Notes: generated from the sequence alone by a model not told the origin. A stretch of DNA of 64,000 nt from SpSt-398 sp041752235 (GCA_041752235.1 JBGSHM010000015.1:124001-188000); one strand, 5' to 3'. Shown: positions 25,479 to 35,313, numbered from the stretch's first letter. Program-made: numbers and translations.

Positions 25479-26147
25479 GGCACCGAAAAACAGCTTGCCC
25501 TGAATCCCCATTTTTTCATAACCGGAACCGGAACCGGCATCGGTAAAACGGTGGCGGCCGCCCTGGTGGCAGAAGCCATCGGTGCCGATTATTGGAAACC
25601 GATCCAGGCAGGATTTGAAGAGGGAACAGATACCGAATGGATCAAGTCGGTATTGACCAATGGGCCGGATAGGGTACACCCCGAAATCTATAAACTGGGT
25701 ATTCCGGCCTCTCCCCATATTTCTGCCCGAAAGGAGGGTGTTCAGATTTCCCTGGAAAAGATCATTGAAGCCTATCATACCCGGATGGATGTCCAAAAAC
25801 CTTTGGTCATCGAAGGGGCAGGAGGGTTGATGGTTCCCCTGAACGAGAAGCATTTCGTGGCCGATCTGATTCGGGAATTGGGTTGCCGGGTCATTTTGGT
25901 CAGTCGCAATTACCTTGGAAGCATTAACCATTCCTTGCTGACTGCACAGGTTTGCCGTGAAAAAGGTTTGCCAGTAGCAGGCTGGATTTTCAACGACCGG
26001 TTCATGGATTATGAATCCGAGATCGTCGAGTGGACAGGTATCCCATCGCTGGGCTCTATTCCTGCACTCAAAAACAATAACGCTGAAACGATACACCAAA
26101 TAGCCAACGGTTGGAAAGAGGAATTAATGACAAAACTGAAACAATGA
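25476..26147 (+). CDS. bioD: Dethiobiotin synthase with a non-ATG start
   Basis: BioD, which carboxylates diaminopelargonate to dethiobiotin with ATP. Walker A GTGTGIGKT, substrate-binding DYWKPIQAG, and the second loop VIEGAGGLMVPL are present. There is no ATG in the N-terminal part: the frame can start at TTG 25476 (223 residues) or at CTG 25500. The CTG start would put the first Walker Gly at residue 9, exactly as in E. coli BioD, and fits the -7 box at 25471; the TTG start is the conventional choice. The stop overlaps the next ATG (ATGA). Confidence 0.9.
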   Translation: MGTEKQLALNPHFFITGTGTGIGKTVAAALVAEAIGADYWKPIQAGFEEGTDTEWIKSVLTNGPDRVHPEIYKLGIPASPHISARKEGVQISLEKIIEAYHTRMDVQKPLVIEGAGGLMVPLNEKHFVADLIRELGCRVILVSRNYLGSINHSLLTAQVCREKGLPVAGWIFNDRFMDYESEIVEWTGIPSLGSIPALKNNNAETIHQIANGWKEELMTKLKQ

Positions 26148-26713
26148 TCAAATCTGAAGCCAGGAAATTATTCCGCCAGCAAAGACTCGAATTATCCCGA
26201 AAGGATAAGAGCCGCCTTGATGACCTGCTCCTCATTGAGTTCCAGCGTGCCAGTCTTCCCTTTATCAACTGCCTATTGTCCTATTGGCCCATTGAAGAGT
26301 ACAATGAACCCAATACCCATCTGTTTACAGACTATATTGAGTTCATGAACCCCAAACTCCAGATATGCTACCCCCGCACCATTCCAGGTACCGCTGAAAT
26401 GCACGCGATCCTGACCGCAGAAGGGGCCAGTTTTATGCGCAACGATTACAATATTCCCGAGCCACGGGAAGGGGAGCGGATCGATCCAACGCGTCTGGAT
26501 ATGGTGTTTGTCCCCCTCCTTGTTTTTGATAAGCAAGGATACCGGGCTGGATATGGGAAAGGATTTTATGACCGGTTCTTATCCAATTGCCGACCAGATT
26601 GTGTCAAAATCGGGTTTTCCTATTTTGACCCGGTCGATAGCCTGGAGGATACCGATTCTTTTGATATCCCACTCAACCTGTGCGTAACACCCAACAAGAC
26701 CTATGTTTTCTAA
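26144..26713 (+). CDS. 5-formyltetrahydrofolate cyclo-ligase
   Basis: A 189-residue enzyme converting 5-formyl-THF to 5,10-methenyl-THF with ATP. Family features: basic N-terminal ATP-binding region (SEARKLFRQQRLELSRKDK), YWPIEEYNEPNTHLF, and the C-terminal signature VPLLVFDKQGYRAGYGKGFYDRFL. The start at ATG 26144 overlaps bioD's TGA; an upstream in-frame start at 26111 would lie deep in bioD and adds no family sequence. It overlaps lpxK by 11 bases. Confidence 0.93.
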   Translation: MIKSEARKLFRQQRLELSRKDKSRLDDLLLIEFQRASLPFINCLLSYWPIEEYNEPNTHLFTDYIEFMNPKLQICYPRTIPGTAEMHAILTAEGASFMRNDYNIPEPREGERIDPTRLDMVFVPLLVFDKQGYRAGYGKGFYDRFLSNCRPDCVKIGFSYFDPVDSLEDTDSFDIPLNLCVTPNKTYVF

Positions 26714-27779
26714 TGTATTTCTGAAATCATTTCGGGTCTTTTTATTACCGTTTGCGCTGATCTACTGGGGCGTCATCGGGTTAAGAAACTGGCTCTTTGA
26801 GAAAGAAATATTAAAATCCACCAGTTTTGGCCTACCGGTTATTTGTATTGGTAACCTATCGGTGGGCGGCACGGGGAAATCACCCATGGTGGAATTCCTG
26901 GTGAGATTTCTAAAGGACCAGAACAAACCGGCCATTCTTAGCCGGGGCTACAAACGCCGAACCGAAGGATATGTACTGGCTGCCCCTGAAAATACGGCCC
27001 TGGATATCGGGGATGAACCCCGTCAATTCTATCAGAAATTTCCAAGTATACCTGTGGCTGTTGGGGAAAAACGACTGGAAGCCATTCCCCAATTGCTGCA
27101 TGATCATCCGGAAACCAATTGCATCATCCTGGATGACGCTTTTCAACACCGCTCTGTAAAGGCCGGACTCAATATCCTATTGACAGATTACAACAACCTT
27201 TTCACCCGCGATTTTTATCTGCCTACAGGTGATTTGCGTGATCTGCGCTCAGGGTATAAAAGGGCAGAAGTGATTGTGGTAACAAAATGCAATCCCAAAA
27301 TCGATGTTACCGAAAAGGAATCGATCATCCGGGAGATAAGCCCCCTGCCACACCAGCGGGTCTTTTTTGCCGCCAATCGGTATTCTCACCCTTATCACAT
27401 TACCAATCCCAAAAATGTCACGCGGTTATCCGTACCCGAAGAGATCCTGTTGATCACGGGTATTGCAAACCCCGCACCCCTCAAACACCTGCTTGAACTC
27501 CATACGGCTTCTTATTCGATGATGCACTTTCCCGATCACCATATTTTCACCGTCTCTGATTGGAAGGAGATTCAAAAAAAATTCGGGCAGATCAGGTCCA
27601 CTAAGAAAATCATGCTTACCACTGAAAAAGATGCCGTCCGCCTGACCAAATTCGGGGACGAGTTGAAGGATATTCCCCTTTATGTGATCCCCATTGAACA
27701 CCATTTTTTGTTTGAGGAGCAGGACGAATTCCAGGAGATTGTGCTTAATTTCATTAAAAATTTTCGCAAACCAGTTTAA
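26703..27779 (+). CDS. lpxK: Tetraacyldisaccharide 4'-kinase
   Basis: A 358-residue membrane-associated kinase that phosphorylates the lipid A precursor. The N-terminal hydrophobic helix (VFLLPFALIYWGVIGLRNWL) anchors it; Walker A is NLSVGGTGKSP at about residue 51, followed by ILSRGYKRR, the LDDAFQHRSV motif and DLRDLRSG. It overlaps the cyclo-ligase gene, so the run rsmD-bioD-cyclo-ligase-lpxK-rnr is probably one transcript. Confidence 0.96.
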   Translation: MFSNVFLKSFRVFLLPFALIYWGVIGLRNWLFEKEILKSTSFGLPVICIGNLSVGGTGKSPMVEFLVRFLKDQNKPAILSRGYKRRTEGYVLAAPENTALDIGDEPRQFYQKFPSIPVAVGEKRLEAIPQLLHDHPETNCIILDDAFQHRSVKAGLNILLTDYNNLFTRDFYLPTGDLRDLRSGYKRAEVIVVTKCNPKIDVTEKESIIREISPLPHQRVFFAANRYSHPYHITNPKNVTRLSVPEEILLITGIANPAPLKHLLELHTASYSMMHFPDHHIFTVSDWKEIQKKFGQIRSTKKIMLTTEKDAVRLTKFGDELKDIPLYVIPIEHHFLFEEQDEFQEIVLNFIKNFRKPV

Positions 27780-27788
27780 ACCGGTGTG

Positions 27789-29792
27789 ATGGGAAGGAAA
27801 AATGCAAAAAAGAAAGCGAAAGAGAAACCCTCCAGGAAACATAAAGTCCATAAGGAGAAGACCGTTGTTGGTAAATTAGACATCAGCCGATCGGGAATGG
27901 GATTTGTGATCGTGGATGGACTTCCGGAAGATATATTGGTCAGACCCGACGACTTCAACACCGCCTTGCATGGGGATACCGTAAGGGTAGAGGTAAAAGA
28001 AGGGCGCGACCGCAAACGCTCCCAAGGGGCGATCACCCAGGTCATCCATCGTCGGCAAACTGAATTTATCGGGCGGCTGCAAATGAGCACGAATTTCGCC
28101 TTCTTTGTGCCAGATACAGATAAACGCATGCCGGATATCTTCATCCCGCTTCAATCACTCAATGGCGCTAAGGACCGCGATCGCGTAGTAGCCAGGATCA
28201 ATACCTGGGAAAAAGGGGGCAAAAGACCAAATGGTGAAGTGGTGACCATTTTGAATGATGAGGATGACAATGATATAGCGATGAAGGATATTCTGCTGGA
28301 TGCCGGTTTTCCGATAGGATTTGAGGACGAAGTGATGGAAGAAGCAGCCAGAATCAATGAAGTCATAACCCCGGCAGAGATCGCCAAGAGAAAGGATATC
28401 CGCGAAATACTCACGATAACGATCGATCCGGTCGATGCCAAAGACTTTGATGATGCCATTTCGTTCCGCCTATTGAAAAACGGGAATTACGAGATCGGAG
28501 TGCATATTGCCGATGTATCGCACTATGTGGAAGAAGGTACGGTATTGGATAAGGCGGCTTATGGGAAAGCTACCTCGGTTTATCTGCCTGATCGGGTTAA
28601 CCCCATGTTACCCGAGCATATTTCCAATGTCCTCTGCTCCTTGCGTCCCCATGAAGATAAACTCACCTTCTCGGTCATCTTCCAAATAACTCCTAAAGGA
28701 GAGATCAAACAATATTGGATCGGAAAGACCATTATCCATTCCGACCATCGGTTTACCTATGAGGAAGTTCAAGAGATCATTGAAACAGAAGATGGATTGT
28801 ACCGGGATGAGATCCTGGTATTGAATTCGATCGCCAAATCCTTGCGTAAGAAAAGATTCAGGCATGGGGCCATCGCCTTTTCCTCACAGGAGGTCCGGTT
28901 CAAACTGGATGAGAAAGGAAAGCCCATTGGGATCATGATCAAAGAAAGTAAGGAGTCGCATCAATTGATCGAAGAGTTCATGCTATTGGCCAATCGGACT
29001 GTCGCGGAAAATGTATCCAAGATCAAACACAACGGGAAACAAATTCCGCTTCCTTATCGGGTTCACGATACCCCCGACGAAGAAAAACTGTTGCCCTTTG
29101 TGGCTTTTGCCAAAAAATTTGGACACTCCTTCGACATGTCATCACCGCATGCGATCGCCGCCTCCTTCAATCAATTGTTGAAAGATGTGCATGGTAAGCC
29201 CGAGCAACATGTGTTGGAGCAATTGGGTATCCGCACCATGGCCAAGGCTAAGTATACCATCGAGAACGTAGGTCACTACGGATTGGGTTTTGAACACTAT
29301 TGCCATTTCACCTCACCTATTCGCCGCTATCCGGATATTTTGGTACATCGGGTCATGCAATCGATCCTGACCTCCGCCATTCAGCCGGATAAGAAGATGG
29401 AGGAAAAATGTAAACACTCCAGTGAGCGGGAGCGGGCTGCCATGGAAGCGGAACGTTCGGCGAATAAGTACAAGCAGGTGGAATACATGCAGAATTTTCT
29501 GGGAGAGGAATTTGAAGGTATCATTAGCGGAGTAGCTGCTTTTGGTTTCTGGGTGGAAACAGTGGACCATAAATGTGAGGGGCTGGTGAGTATCTCCAGC
29601 TTATCCGACTATGATGATTTTCGCCATGTGGAATCGGATTATTGTTTAACCGGTTTGCGCTCCGGCAGACAATTCCGAATGGGTGATAAGGTTTCGATCA
29701 AGGTGGTGGCAGCCAGCCTGGAGAAGAGGCAATTGGATTATGAATGGGTGGTGGCCAGTGGGCTGAAAGAAGTGAAGAAGAAGAAAAAATAA
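27789..29792 (+). CDS. rnr: Ribonuclease R
   Basis: A 667-residue 3'-5' exoribonuclease. A lysine-rich N-terminus (GRKNAKKKAKEKPSRKHK) precedes cold-shock domains (GFVIVDGLPEDILVRPDD; GRLQMSTNFAFFVPD), then the RNB catalytic domain with the metal-binding TIDPVDAKDFDDAISF (near residue 215) and HFTSPIRRYPDILVH, and a C-terminal S1 domain (FEGIISGVAAFGFWVE) with a basic tail KEVKKKKK. Start ATG 27789 preferred over GTG 27786. It lies 9 bases after lpxK. Confidence 0.96.
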   Translation: MGRKNAKKKAKEKPSRKHKVHKEKTVVGKLDISRSGMGFVIVDGLPEDILVRPDDFNTALHGDTVRVEVKEGRDRKRSQGAITQVIHRRQTEFIGRLQMSTNFAFFVPDTDKRMPDIFIPLQSLNGAKDRDRVVARINTWEKGGKRPNGEVVTILNDEDDNDIAMKDILLDAGFPIGFEDEVMEEAARINEVITPAEIAKRKDIREILTITIDPVDAKDFDDAISFRLLKNGNYEIGVHIADVSHYVEEGTVLDKAAYGKATSVYLPDRVNPMLPEHISNVLCSLRPHEDKLTFSVIFQITPKGEIKQYWIGKTIIHSDHRFTYEEVQEIIETEDGLYRDEILVLNSIAKSLRKKRFRHGAIAFSSQEVRFKLDEKGKPIGIMIKESKESHQLIEEFMLLANRTVAENVSKIKHNGKQIPLPYRVHDTPDEEKLLPFVAFAKKFGHSFDMSSPHAIAASFNQLLKDVHGKPEQHVLEQLGIRTMAKAKYTIENVGHYGLGFEHYCHFTSPIRRYPDILVHRVMQSILTSAIQPDKKMEEKCKHSSERERAAMEAERSANKYKQVEYMQNFLGEEFEGIISGVAAFGFWVETVDHKCEGLVSISSLSDYDDFRHVESDYCLTGLRSGRQFRMGDKVSIKVVAASLEKRQLDYEWVVASGLKEVKKKKK

Positions 29793-29808
29793 ATTTTGAG
29801 TCGTCATT

Positions 29809-30774
29809 ATGCAATCATTTGAATCACTCGCCGGTCAGTTTGTAGCCTATTTCAATGTCCGGCATTTCCCTGAGCAGCCTGCATCCTTATATGATCCCAA
29901 TGAGTATTTTTTACAATTGGGTGGTAAACGGGTGCGCCCGGTGGCCTGCTTAATGGGGAATGAACTATTTGATGAAATCCAACCTGGTACCTGGGAATTA
30001 GCCACCGCCATAGAGTTGTTTCACAATTTTACGCTAATCCATGACGATATCATGGACCAGTCGCCTTTGCGCAGAGGGCAACCCACGCTGCATGAAAAAT
30101 ATGATCAGTCCACCGCCATACTCGCTGGTGATGTCATGCTGGTAGTGGCCTATGATCACCTCAATAAAGTCGGCAAGGAATATCTCCACCGATTACTCCA
30201 TATTTTCAATCGAACGGCCCGGGAGGTTTGTGAAGGACAGCAATTGGATATGGATTTTGAAAAAAGGACCCAGGTGAGCCTCGAGGAATATATCCGTATG
30301 ATCGAGTTGAAGACCTCTGTACTCGTGGCGGCCAGTCTGCAAATGGGAGCCCTGCTGGGTGGCGCCAGTGAAAGAAACCAACAATTGCTGTACGAATTTG
30401 GCCGCAAGCTGGGGATCGCTTTCCAGGTGCGGGATGATTATCTGGATGCTTATGGAGATCCGGCCAAATTTGGCAAACAGGTAGGAGGGGATATCAAAAA
30501 GAATAAAAAGACCTTTCTCCTGATCCATGCCCTGGAAAAGGCCAACCAGGCCCAACGCAGGGAATTGGATGCCCTATTGGCGGGAGATGCTGAAGATAAA
30601 GTAGAACGGACCCTGCGGGTCTTCACCGATGTGGGGGTAGACCAGTGGGCCATTTCCCTGTGGGAAAAGTATTATGCCGAGGCCATGCAACACCTGGAAG
30701 ACACGGCCGTACTCTCCGTACGAAAAGGGCCGTTAAAAGAGCTGGCGAAGTTCCTGATTGAGCGGGAGCATTGA
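29809..30774 (+). CDS. Polyprenyl diphosphate synthase, short-chain type
   Basis: A 321-residue trans-prenyltransferase. First Asp-rich motif DDIMD (Asp79, Asp80, Asp83) followed by QSPLRRGQPT, second DDYLDAYGD. The residue five before the first Asp is Phe (NFTLIHDD), a bulky group that usually limits chain length, so a farnesyl- or geranylgeranyl-diphosphate synthase is likely; exact product length is inference. It follows rnr by 16 bases. Confidence 0.9.
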   Translation: MQSFESLAGQFVAYFNVRHFPEQPASLYDPNEYFLQLGGKRVRPVACLMGNELFDEIQPGTWELATAIELFHNFTLIHDDIMDQSPLRRGQPTLHEKYDQSTAILAGDVMLVVAYDHLNKVGKEYLHRLLHIFNRTAREVCEGQQLDMDFEKRTQVSLEEYIRMIELKTSVLVAASLQMGALLGGASERNQQLLYEFGRKLGIAFQVRDDYLDAYGDPAKFGKQVGGDIKKNKKTFLLIHALEKANQAQRRELDALLAGDAEDKVERTLRVFTDVGVDQWAISLWEKYYAEAMQHLEDTAVLSVRKGPLKELAKFLIEREH

Positions 30775-30786
30775 TGTATTTTGGCA

Positions 30787-30868
30787 ATTCGGAAATGGGC
30801 TAATTTGGAAATGACGGAATGTTCACATTTTCAAATCCCCAAATTCCCAAATCGACAAATTCTCAAAT
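30787..30868. repeat. Two-armed octamer array (ATTTGGAA / nnnCAAAT words)
   Basis: Left arm 30787-30826: ATTCGGAA, ATGGGCTA, ATTTGGAA, ATGACGGA, ATGTTCAC. Right arm 30829-30868: TTTCAAAT, CCCCAAAT, TCCCAAAT, CGACAAAT, TCTCAAAT. Both arms have an 8-base period and are partly complementary. This shows the same design as the 7-base arrays with another period and word. Confidence 0.75.
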
Positions 30869-30902
30869 TAAAACGCTATTTTGAACCGAAAACCAACTGC
30901 CC

Positions 30903-32609
30903 ATGGCCAATCAATTATTTCGTAAGAAATCGATCGATCTTATCAACCGTGAAGCCGCTGAAAACGATGCCAAGGAAGGCCATGGCGCTGGGCTGCGGAA
31001 AATATTGGGTGTTAAAGATCTGACCTTTCTGGGTATCGCCGCCGTAGTAGGCGCCGGTGTCTTTTCTACGATCGGTTCTGCGGCTTATAATGGGGGACCT
31101 GGTATCTCCCTGCTCTTTGTGATTACCGCGGTCACCTGTGGTTTTTCAGCCCTTTGCTATGCGGAATTTGCCAGTCGGGTACCCGTTTCCGGAAGCGCGT
31201 ATACGTATTCTTATGTCACTTTTGGTGAGATCGTAGCCTGGATCATTGGATGGGCTTTGATATTGGAATACGCCATTGGTAATATCGTTGTGGCTATTTC
31301 ATGGAGCGGATATTTCAATAACCTGCTGGAGAACGTACTTCACATTCACCTGCCCGATTGGATGCTGGTGGATCCCCAAACCGCCAAAGAGGCCTATAAA
31401 ACAGCCACCGATGCCCTTGCCAGTGGAACTGTGACAGATCCCGCCCAGCTAAAATCCTTTCAATTTGCCGTGGATGCCTGGAACCAGGCCCCCCGACTTG
31501 GAGAGAACCCCATTTTCTTTAACCTGCCCGCCTTTATCATCGTGGTGTTGATCACCTGGCTGGCCTATATAGGCATCAAAGAGAGTAAGCAGTCTGCCAA
31601 TTTTATGGTGATCTTTAAGGTCGCCGTGATCATATTTGTCATCATAGCCGGCGCCTTCTTTGTGGATACCAATAACTGGACACCCTTCCTTCCCAATCGT
31701 TTTGAAGGAGTGCTGAAAGGAGTCTCAGCGGTCTTTTACGCCTATATTGGATTTGATGCCATCTCTACCACAGCGGAAGAATGTAAGAACCCGCAGCGGG
31801 ATATGCCCAAGGCCATGATCAATTCCCTGCTCATTTGTACCGTGCTTTATATTCTGATCGCCCTGGTACTGACGGGTATGGAGAACTATGCTAATTTCAA
31901 GGACGTAAATGATCCCCTGGCTTTTGTTTTTGAAAAAAGAGCACCCTGGATCGAGACCATTGTATCCATCAGCGCGGTTGTCGCTACTACCAGCGTCTTG
32001 CTGGTCTTTCAACTGGGACAACCCCGGATCTGGATGAGCATGAGCCGGGACGGATTATTGCCCAAACAATTTCGCAAGATCCATCCCAAGTTTCAAACGC
32101 CCTCCTTTGCCACAATTGTTACGGGTATCATTGTAGCCGTGCCCTCCCTGTTCATTGAATCCGGGATCGTTACCGACCTCACCAGTATCGGTACACTCTT
32201 TGCCTTTGTCCTGGTATCAGGTGGTGTACTCTTGCTTCCCCGTATCGCCAAACAACCCGGAAAGTTCAGCCTCCCATACGTCAATGGTAAATTCATCATT
32301 CCAGCCATGCTGGCGCTTTTCATCTATGCCTTTCATGGACGTATCTATGATGCCATCATGAATATTACAACGGCCGAACATCAGGAGCTATTCTTTTTGA
32401 TCTTTGTGATCATTGCCTTCATCCTGACGATTCTGACCTTTATCCGCAACTATTCACTCATTCCCATGCTCGGTGTACTGTTCTGTCTCTATCTGATGAT
32501 CGAGATTCCGCTCAAGAGCTGGTACCTGTTCTTTGCCTGGATGGGATTGGGGTTGATTGTGTATTTCTTATATGGGTTCAGGAATAGTAAGTTGGCGAAA
32601 ACGAATTAG
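30903..32609 (+). CDS. APC superfamily amino-acid permease
   Basis: A 568-residue transporter with 12 or more predicted membrane helices. The first helix region GIAAVVGAGVFSTIGSAA is the substrate-binding unwound helix of the APC fold, and YIGFDAISTTAEECKNPQRDMPKAM near residue 280 is typical of the cationic-amino-acid transporter (CAT/YfnA-like) group. A roughly 60-residue extra loop between helices 4 and 5 (DPQTAKEAYKTATDAL) faces outside. Substrate specificity cannot be read from the sequence. Confidence 0.9.
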   Translation: MANQLFRKKSIDLINREAAENDAKEGHGAGLRKILGVKDLTFLGIAAVVGAGVFSTIGSAAYNGGPGISLLFVITAVTCGFSALCYAEFASRVPVSGSAYTYSYVTFGEIVAWIIGWALILEYAIGNIVVAISWSGYFNNLLENVLHIHLPDWMLVDPQTAKEAYKTATDALASGTVTDPAQLKSFQFAVDAWNQAPRLGENPIFFNLPAFIIVVLITWLAYIGIKESKQSANFMVIFKVAVIIFVIIAGAFFVDTNNWTPFLPNRFEGVLKGVSAVFYAYIGFDAISTTAEECKNPQRDMPKAMINSLLICTVLYILIALVLTGMENYANFKDVNDPLAFVFEKRAPWIETIVSISAVVATTSVLLVFQLGQPRIWMSMSRDGLLPKQFRKIHPKFQTPSFATIVTGIIVAVPSLFIESGIVTDLTSIGTLFAFVLVSGGVLLLPRIAKQPGKFSLPYVNGKFIIPAMLALFIYAFHGRIYDAIMNITTAEHQELFFLIFVIIAFILTILTFIRNYSLIPMLGVLFCLYLMIEIPLKSWYLFFAWMGLGLIVYFLYGFRNSKLAKTN

Positions 32610-32623
32610 CGGCCAATCCTGGT

Positions 32624-32631
32624 TATCTTTG
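32624..32631 (+). promoter_or_regulatory. Predicted -7 box TATCTTTG of the Smr gene, leaderless spacing
   Basis: Exact TAnnTTTG, four bases before ATG 32636. Confidence 0.6.
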
Positions 32632-32635
32632 CCTA

Positions 32636-33649
32636 ATGAAATTTCAGGTAGGCGATACCATCATCCTGCTCCACTCCAATGAAGAAGGGGAGATCGTCGA
32701 TATCATCAATAACAAGATGGTATTGGTGGATGTTAAAGGCGTTCGTTTCCCGGCTTATATGGACCAGATTGACTTTCCCTATTTCAAACGCTTTACGGAG
32801 AAAAAGAAGAACGGGAATACCGAGCGTAAATTCATTGAGGACATTAAAAAAGAAAAAGCCCAACATACACCCCGTACAATTGACGGGGTATGGCTCACCT
32901 TCCTGCCGGTAATTGGTACCGATGAATTTGGGGATGATGTGGTAGAAGAACTCAAACTTCATCTGGTGAACCGAACCGATCACCATTACAGGTTTGATTA
33001 TAAACAGGCTTTTTTTGGTAAACCGGCTTTTGAATTAAAAAATGAGATCCGGGCCTTTGAAGATTTTTACCTCCATGACCTCCCTTTTGAGGACATGAAC
33101 GATAACCCGATTTTTGAATTTGAATTCTCCCTGCTTACGCCCATCAAAGGAAAGGCCGAAATCTGTACGGCTTCCATTAAGATCAAACCTAAACAGCTTT
33201 TCCAAAGGATCGAGGAAATACGAAGCCGTAATGAGGCTACTTTTTCATATCGGCTATTTGATGTGTACCCCGACCAAAAGGAAGAAAATAAGATCGATAT
33301 TGGATCCCTGGCGGGGAAGTACAAGATTTATGATGCAACCAAGGCAAAGCAACACCTGGAACCACCCCGTAGCGTGATCGACCTTCATATTGAAAAGATC
33401 ACCGATGACTGGAAGGGTTTGAGTAACCTGCAGATCATTGGATACCAGATGCGCACCTTTGAAAAATACTATGAACTGTCCCTGGCGCATCTTCAACCTT
33501 CCCTGGTGGTGATCCACGGAGTTGGTAGTGGCCGGCTTCGGGATGAGATTCATGAATGGCTAAAACACCGAAAGGAAGTAAAAACCTTTGTCAATCAATA
33601 CGACCCCCGGTTTGGATATGGGGCCACGGAAATATACTTTCAGTATTAG
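32636..33649 (+). CDS. Smr-domain protein with DUF2027-type N-terminus
   Basis: A 337-residue protein. The N-terminal 60 residues form a small beta-barrel (GDTIILLHSNEEGEIVDI) like MutS2's KOW-like part, the middle is the Bacteroidota DUF2027 region, and the C-terminal 85 residues are an Smr domain with IDLHIEKI and VVIHGVGSGRLRDEIHEWL, a DNA/RNA nicking-type fold. The MutS ATPase part is absent. A role in nucleic acid or ribosome maintenance is inference. The stop overlaps the convergent SulP stop by 4 bases. Confidence 0.88.
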   Translation: MKFQVGDTIILLHSNEEGEIVDIINNKMVLVDVKGVRFPAYMDQIDFPYFKRFTEKKKNGNTERKFIEDIKKEKAQHTPRTIDGVWLTFLPVIGTDEFGDDVVEELKLHLVNRTDHHYRFDYKQAFFGKPAFELKNEIRAFEDFYLHDLPFEDMNDNPIFEFEFSLLTPIKGKAEICTASIKIKPKQLFQRIEEIRSRNEATFSYRLFDVYPDQKEENKIDIGSLAGKYKIYDATKAKQHLEPPRSVIDLHIEKITDDWKGLSNLQIIGYQMRTFEKYYELSLAHLQPSLVVIHGVGSGRLRDEIHEWLKHRKEVKTFVNQYDPRFGYGATEIYFQY

Positions 33650-35238
33650 TGATGGGCCATCGTCACCACCTCCGGCACATCCTTTAGGTTAAGTTGAATG
33701 TGCTTGTTGTGGGCCTTTGACTTATAATCCTGGATGATCTCCAACACATCATTGTCAATGTAATCGCTTTGCGAGCCGTTGATCTCCAGAATGGAATAGG
33801 GAGGTATCTTATCCAGTGTTTCCAGAATTTTTTTCTTATTCAGGTAACTGACATTCATGGCCAGGGTGAGGGTATAATGCGGGGTATGTCCTTCCTTTTT
33901 TTCCTTTAAAACAAATCCGGCCTGGTACGTATGTTTTACCAGGAAATAAATGCTGTATACCACTCCGATCAATACCCCGATCAAGAGATCGGTAAACAGA
34001 ATGGCGATGACAGTGATGATATAGGGGAGGAATTGCTCTCTTCCTTGTTTATATACCTGTTTGATCATACTGGGTTTCGCCAGATTATACCCTGTACTGA
34101 TCAGGATCACCGCTAACACACAATAGGGGATACTGTTGACCAACGGAATGGCCAACAGAATGATCAACATGATCCATAGCCCGTGAAAGATGGCTGATAG
34201 TTTGGTATGGCCTCCTGCCTCCGTATTGGCAGAGCTTCGTACGATCACCGCAGTAATGGGCAATCCGCCCAATATTCCGCTTAGCAGGTTGCCGGTACCC
34301 TGTGCCATCAATTCCCTGTTTTGTGGCGTGATGCGGTTAAACTTGTCCAGTTTGTCAATGGCTTCAATACTCAGTAATGTTTCCAGGCTGGCGACAAAAC
34401 AGATCACCACGCCCGTCTGCCAGATTTCCCGGTTGGTGAACAAAGATTTAAAATCAGGAAACCGTACTTCCGATACCAGGTTGAGCGGAATATGAACAAA
34501 GTGATCCTCCTTTAAATGAAGCGAAGGGATATAATGCCTAAATAGCAGTGCCAACAGAGCACCCGACAAAACGGTAATGAATGAGGTAGGAAGAAACTTA
34601 AGTTTATGACTGAGGTATTTTTTCCAAAGGATCAATAAGGCCAGCGAAAGAATAGCTACGATCACTACACCACGAGAGGAACTGGCATATAGACTTTTTA
34701 CGTTACTGAATACGTGATTTAGCTTGATTATATTAAACAATTCATTGGACCAAAAATCAGGTTTTGTATAACCGATCAGCGAAGGAATCTGTTTGGAGAT
34801 GAGAATGATACCAATGGCCGTGAGCATACCCTTGATAACAGCCGAGGGGATGAAGTGGGTAAAGCCTCCTAATTTGAATACACCCAATACAATTTGGAGC
34901 AAGCCCGCAATGGCCACGGAAAGAAAGAATATCTCCGGCGCTCCCAGATCTGTAATGGCGGCGGCACAAATGGCGGTAAGACCTGCAGCCGGGCCGCTCG
35001 CGCTGAGGTTCGATCCGCTAAGGAAACCAACCACAATGCCTCCAATAACACCGGCTACCAAACCCGAATATACAGGCGCATCGGAAGCCAGAGAGATGCC
35101 TAAACATAGTGGTAATGCCACAAAAAATACAGTAACACTGGCCTTAAGATCATGTTTTAAAAAAGAGAGGAGGTAAAACCGATAGGTACGCTTGGAAAAG
35201 GAAAACATGGGCGTAAAAGTGCGTTGGTCCTCATTCAT
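33646..35238 (-). CDS. SulP family anion transporter
   Basis: A 530-residue SulP/SLC26-type carrier with 12-14 membrane helices: ALPLCLGISLASDAPVYSGL and FLSGSNLSASGPAAGLTAI in the core, then a cytoplasmic C-terminal region. SulP proteins usually end in a STAS domain; here the last 80 residues (ILETLDKIPPYSILEINGSQ, VLEIIQDYKSKAHNKHIQLNL) look like a compact STAS. It may carry sulfate, bicarbonate or another anion. Alternative starts are 35238 or 35208. No carbonic anhydrase gene is adjacent. Confidence 0.9.
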   Translation of the reverse strand: MNEDQRTFTPMFSFSKRTYRFYLLSFLKHDLKASVTVFFVALPLCLGISLASDAPVYSGLVAGVIGGIVVGFLSGSNLSASGPAAGLTAICAAAITDLGAPEIFFLSVAIAGLLQIVLGVFKLGGFTHFIPSAVIKGMLTAIGIILISKQIPSLIGYTKPDFWSNELFNIIKLNHVFSNVKSLYASSSRGVVIVAILSLALLILWKKYLSHKLKFLPTSFITVLSGALLALLFRHYIPSLHLKEDHFVHIPLNLVSEVRFPDFKSLFTNREIWQTGVVICFVASLETLLSIEAIDKLDKFNRITPQNRELMAQGTGNLLSGILGGLPITAVIVRSSANTEAGGHTKLSAIFHGLWIMLIILLAIPLVNSIPYCVLAVILISTGYNLAKPSMIKQVYKQGREQFLPYIITVIAILFTDLLIGVLIGVVYSIYFLVKHTYQAGFVLKEKKEGHTPHYTLTLAMNVSYLNKKKILETLDKIPPYSILEINGSQSDYIDNDVLEIIQDYKSKAHNKHIQLNLKDVPEVVTMAHH

Positions 35239-35313
35239 GATCTATGATTTTGGTCAGGGTGACTGTTGAGAATGGAGACCCCAAGGTAAAAAAAATACCC
35301 GAGTATCCTTGTT

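Noticed and set aside
25455..26099. 214-residue open frame antisense to bioD
   Set aside because: bioD has all family motifs; the antisense frame results from codon bias and has no recognisable sequence.
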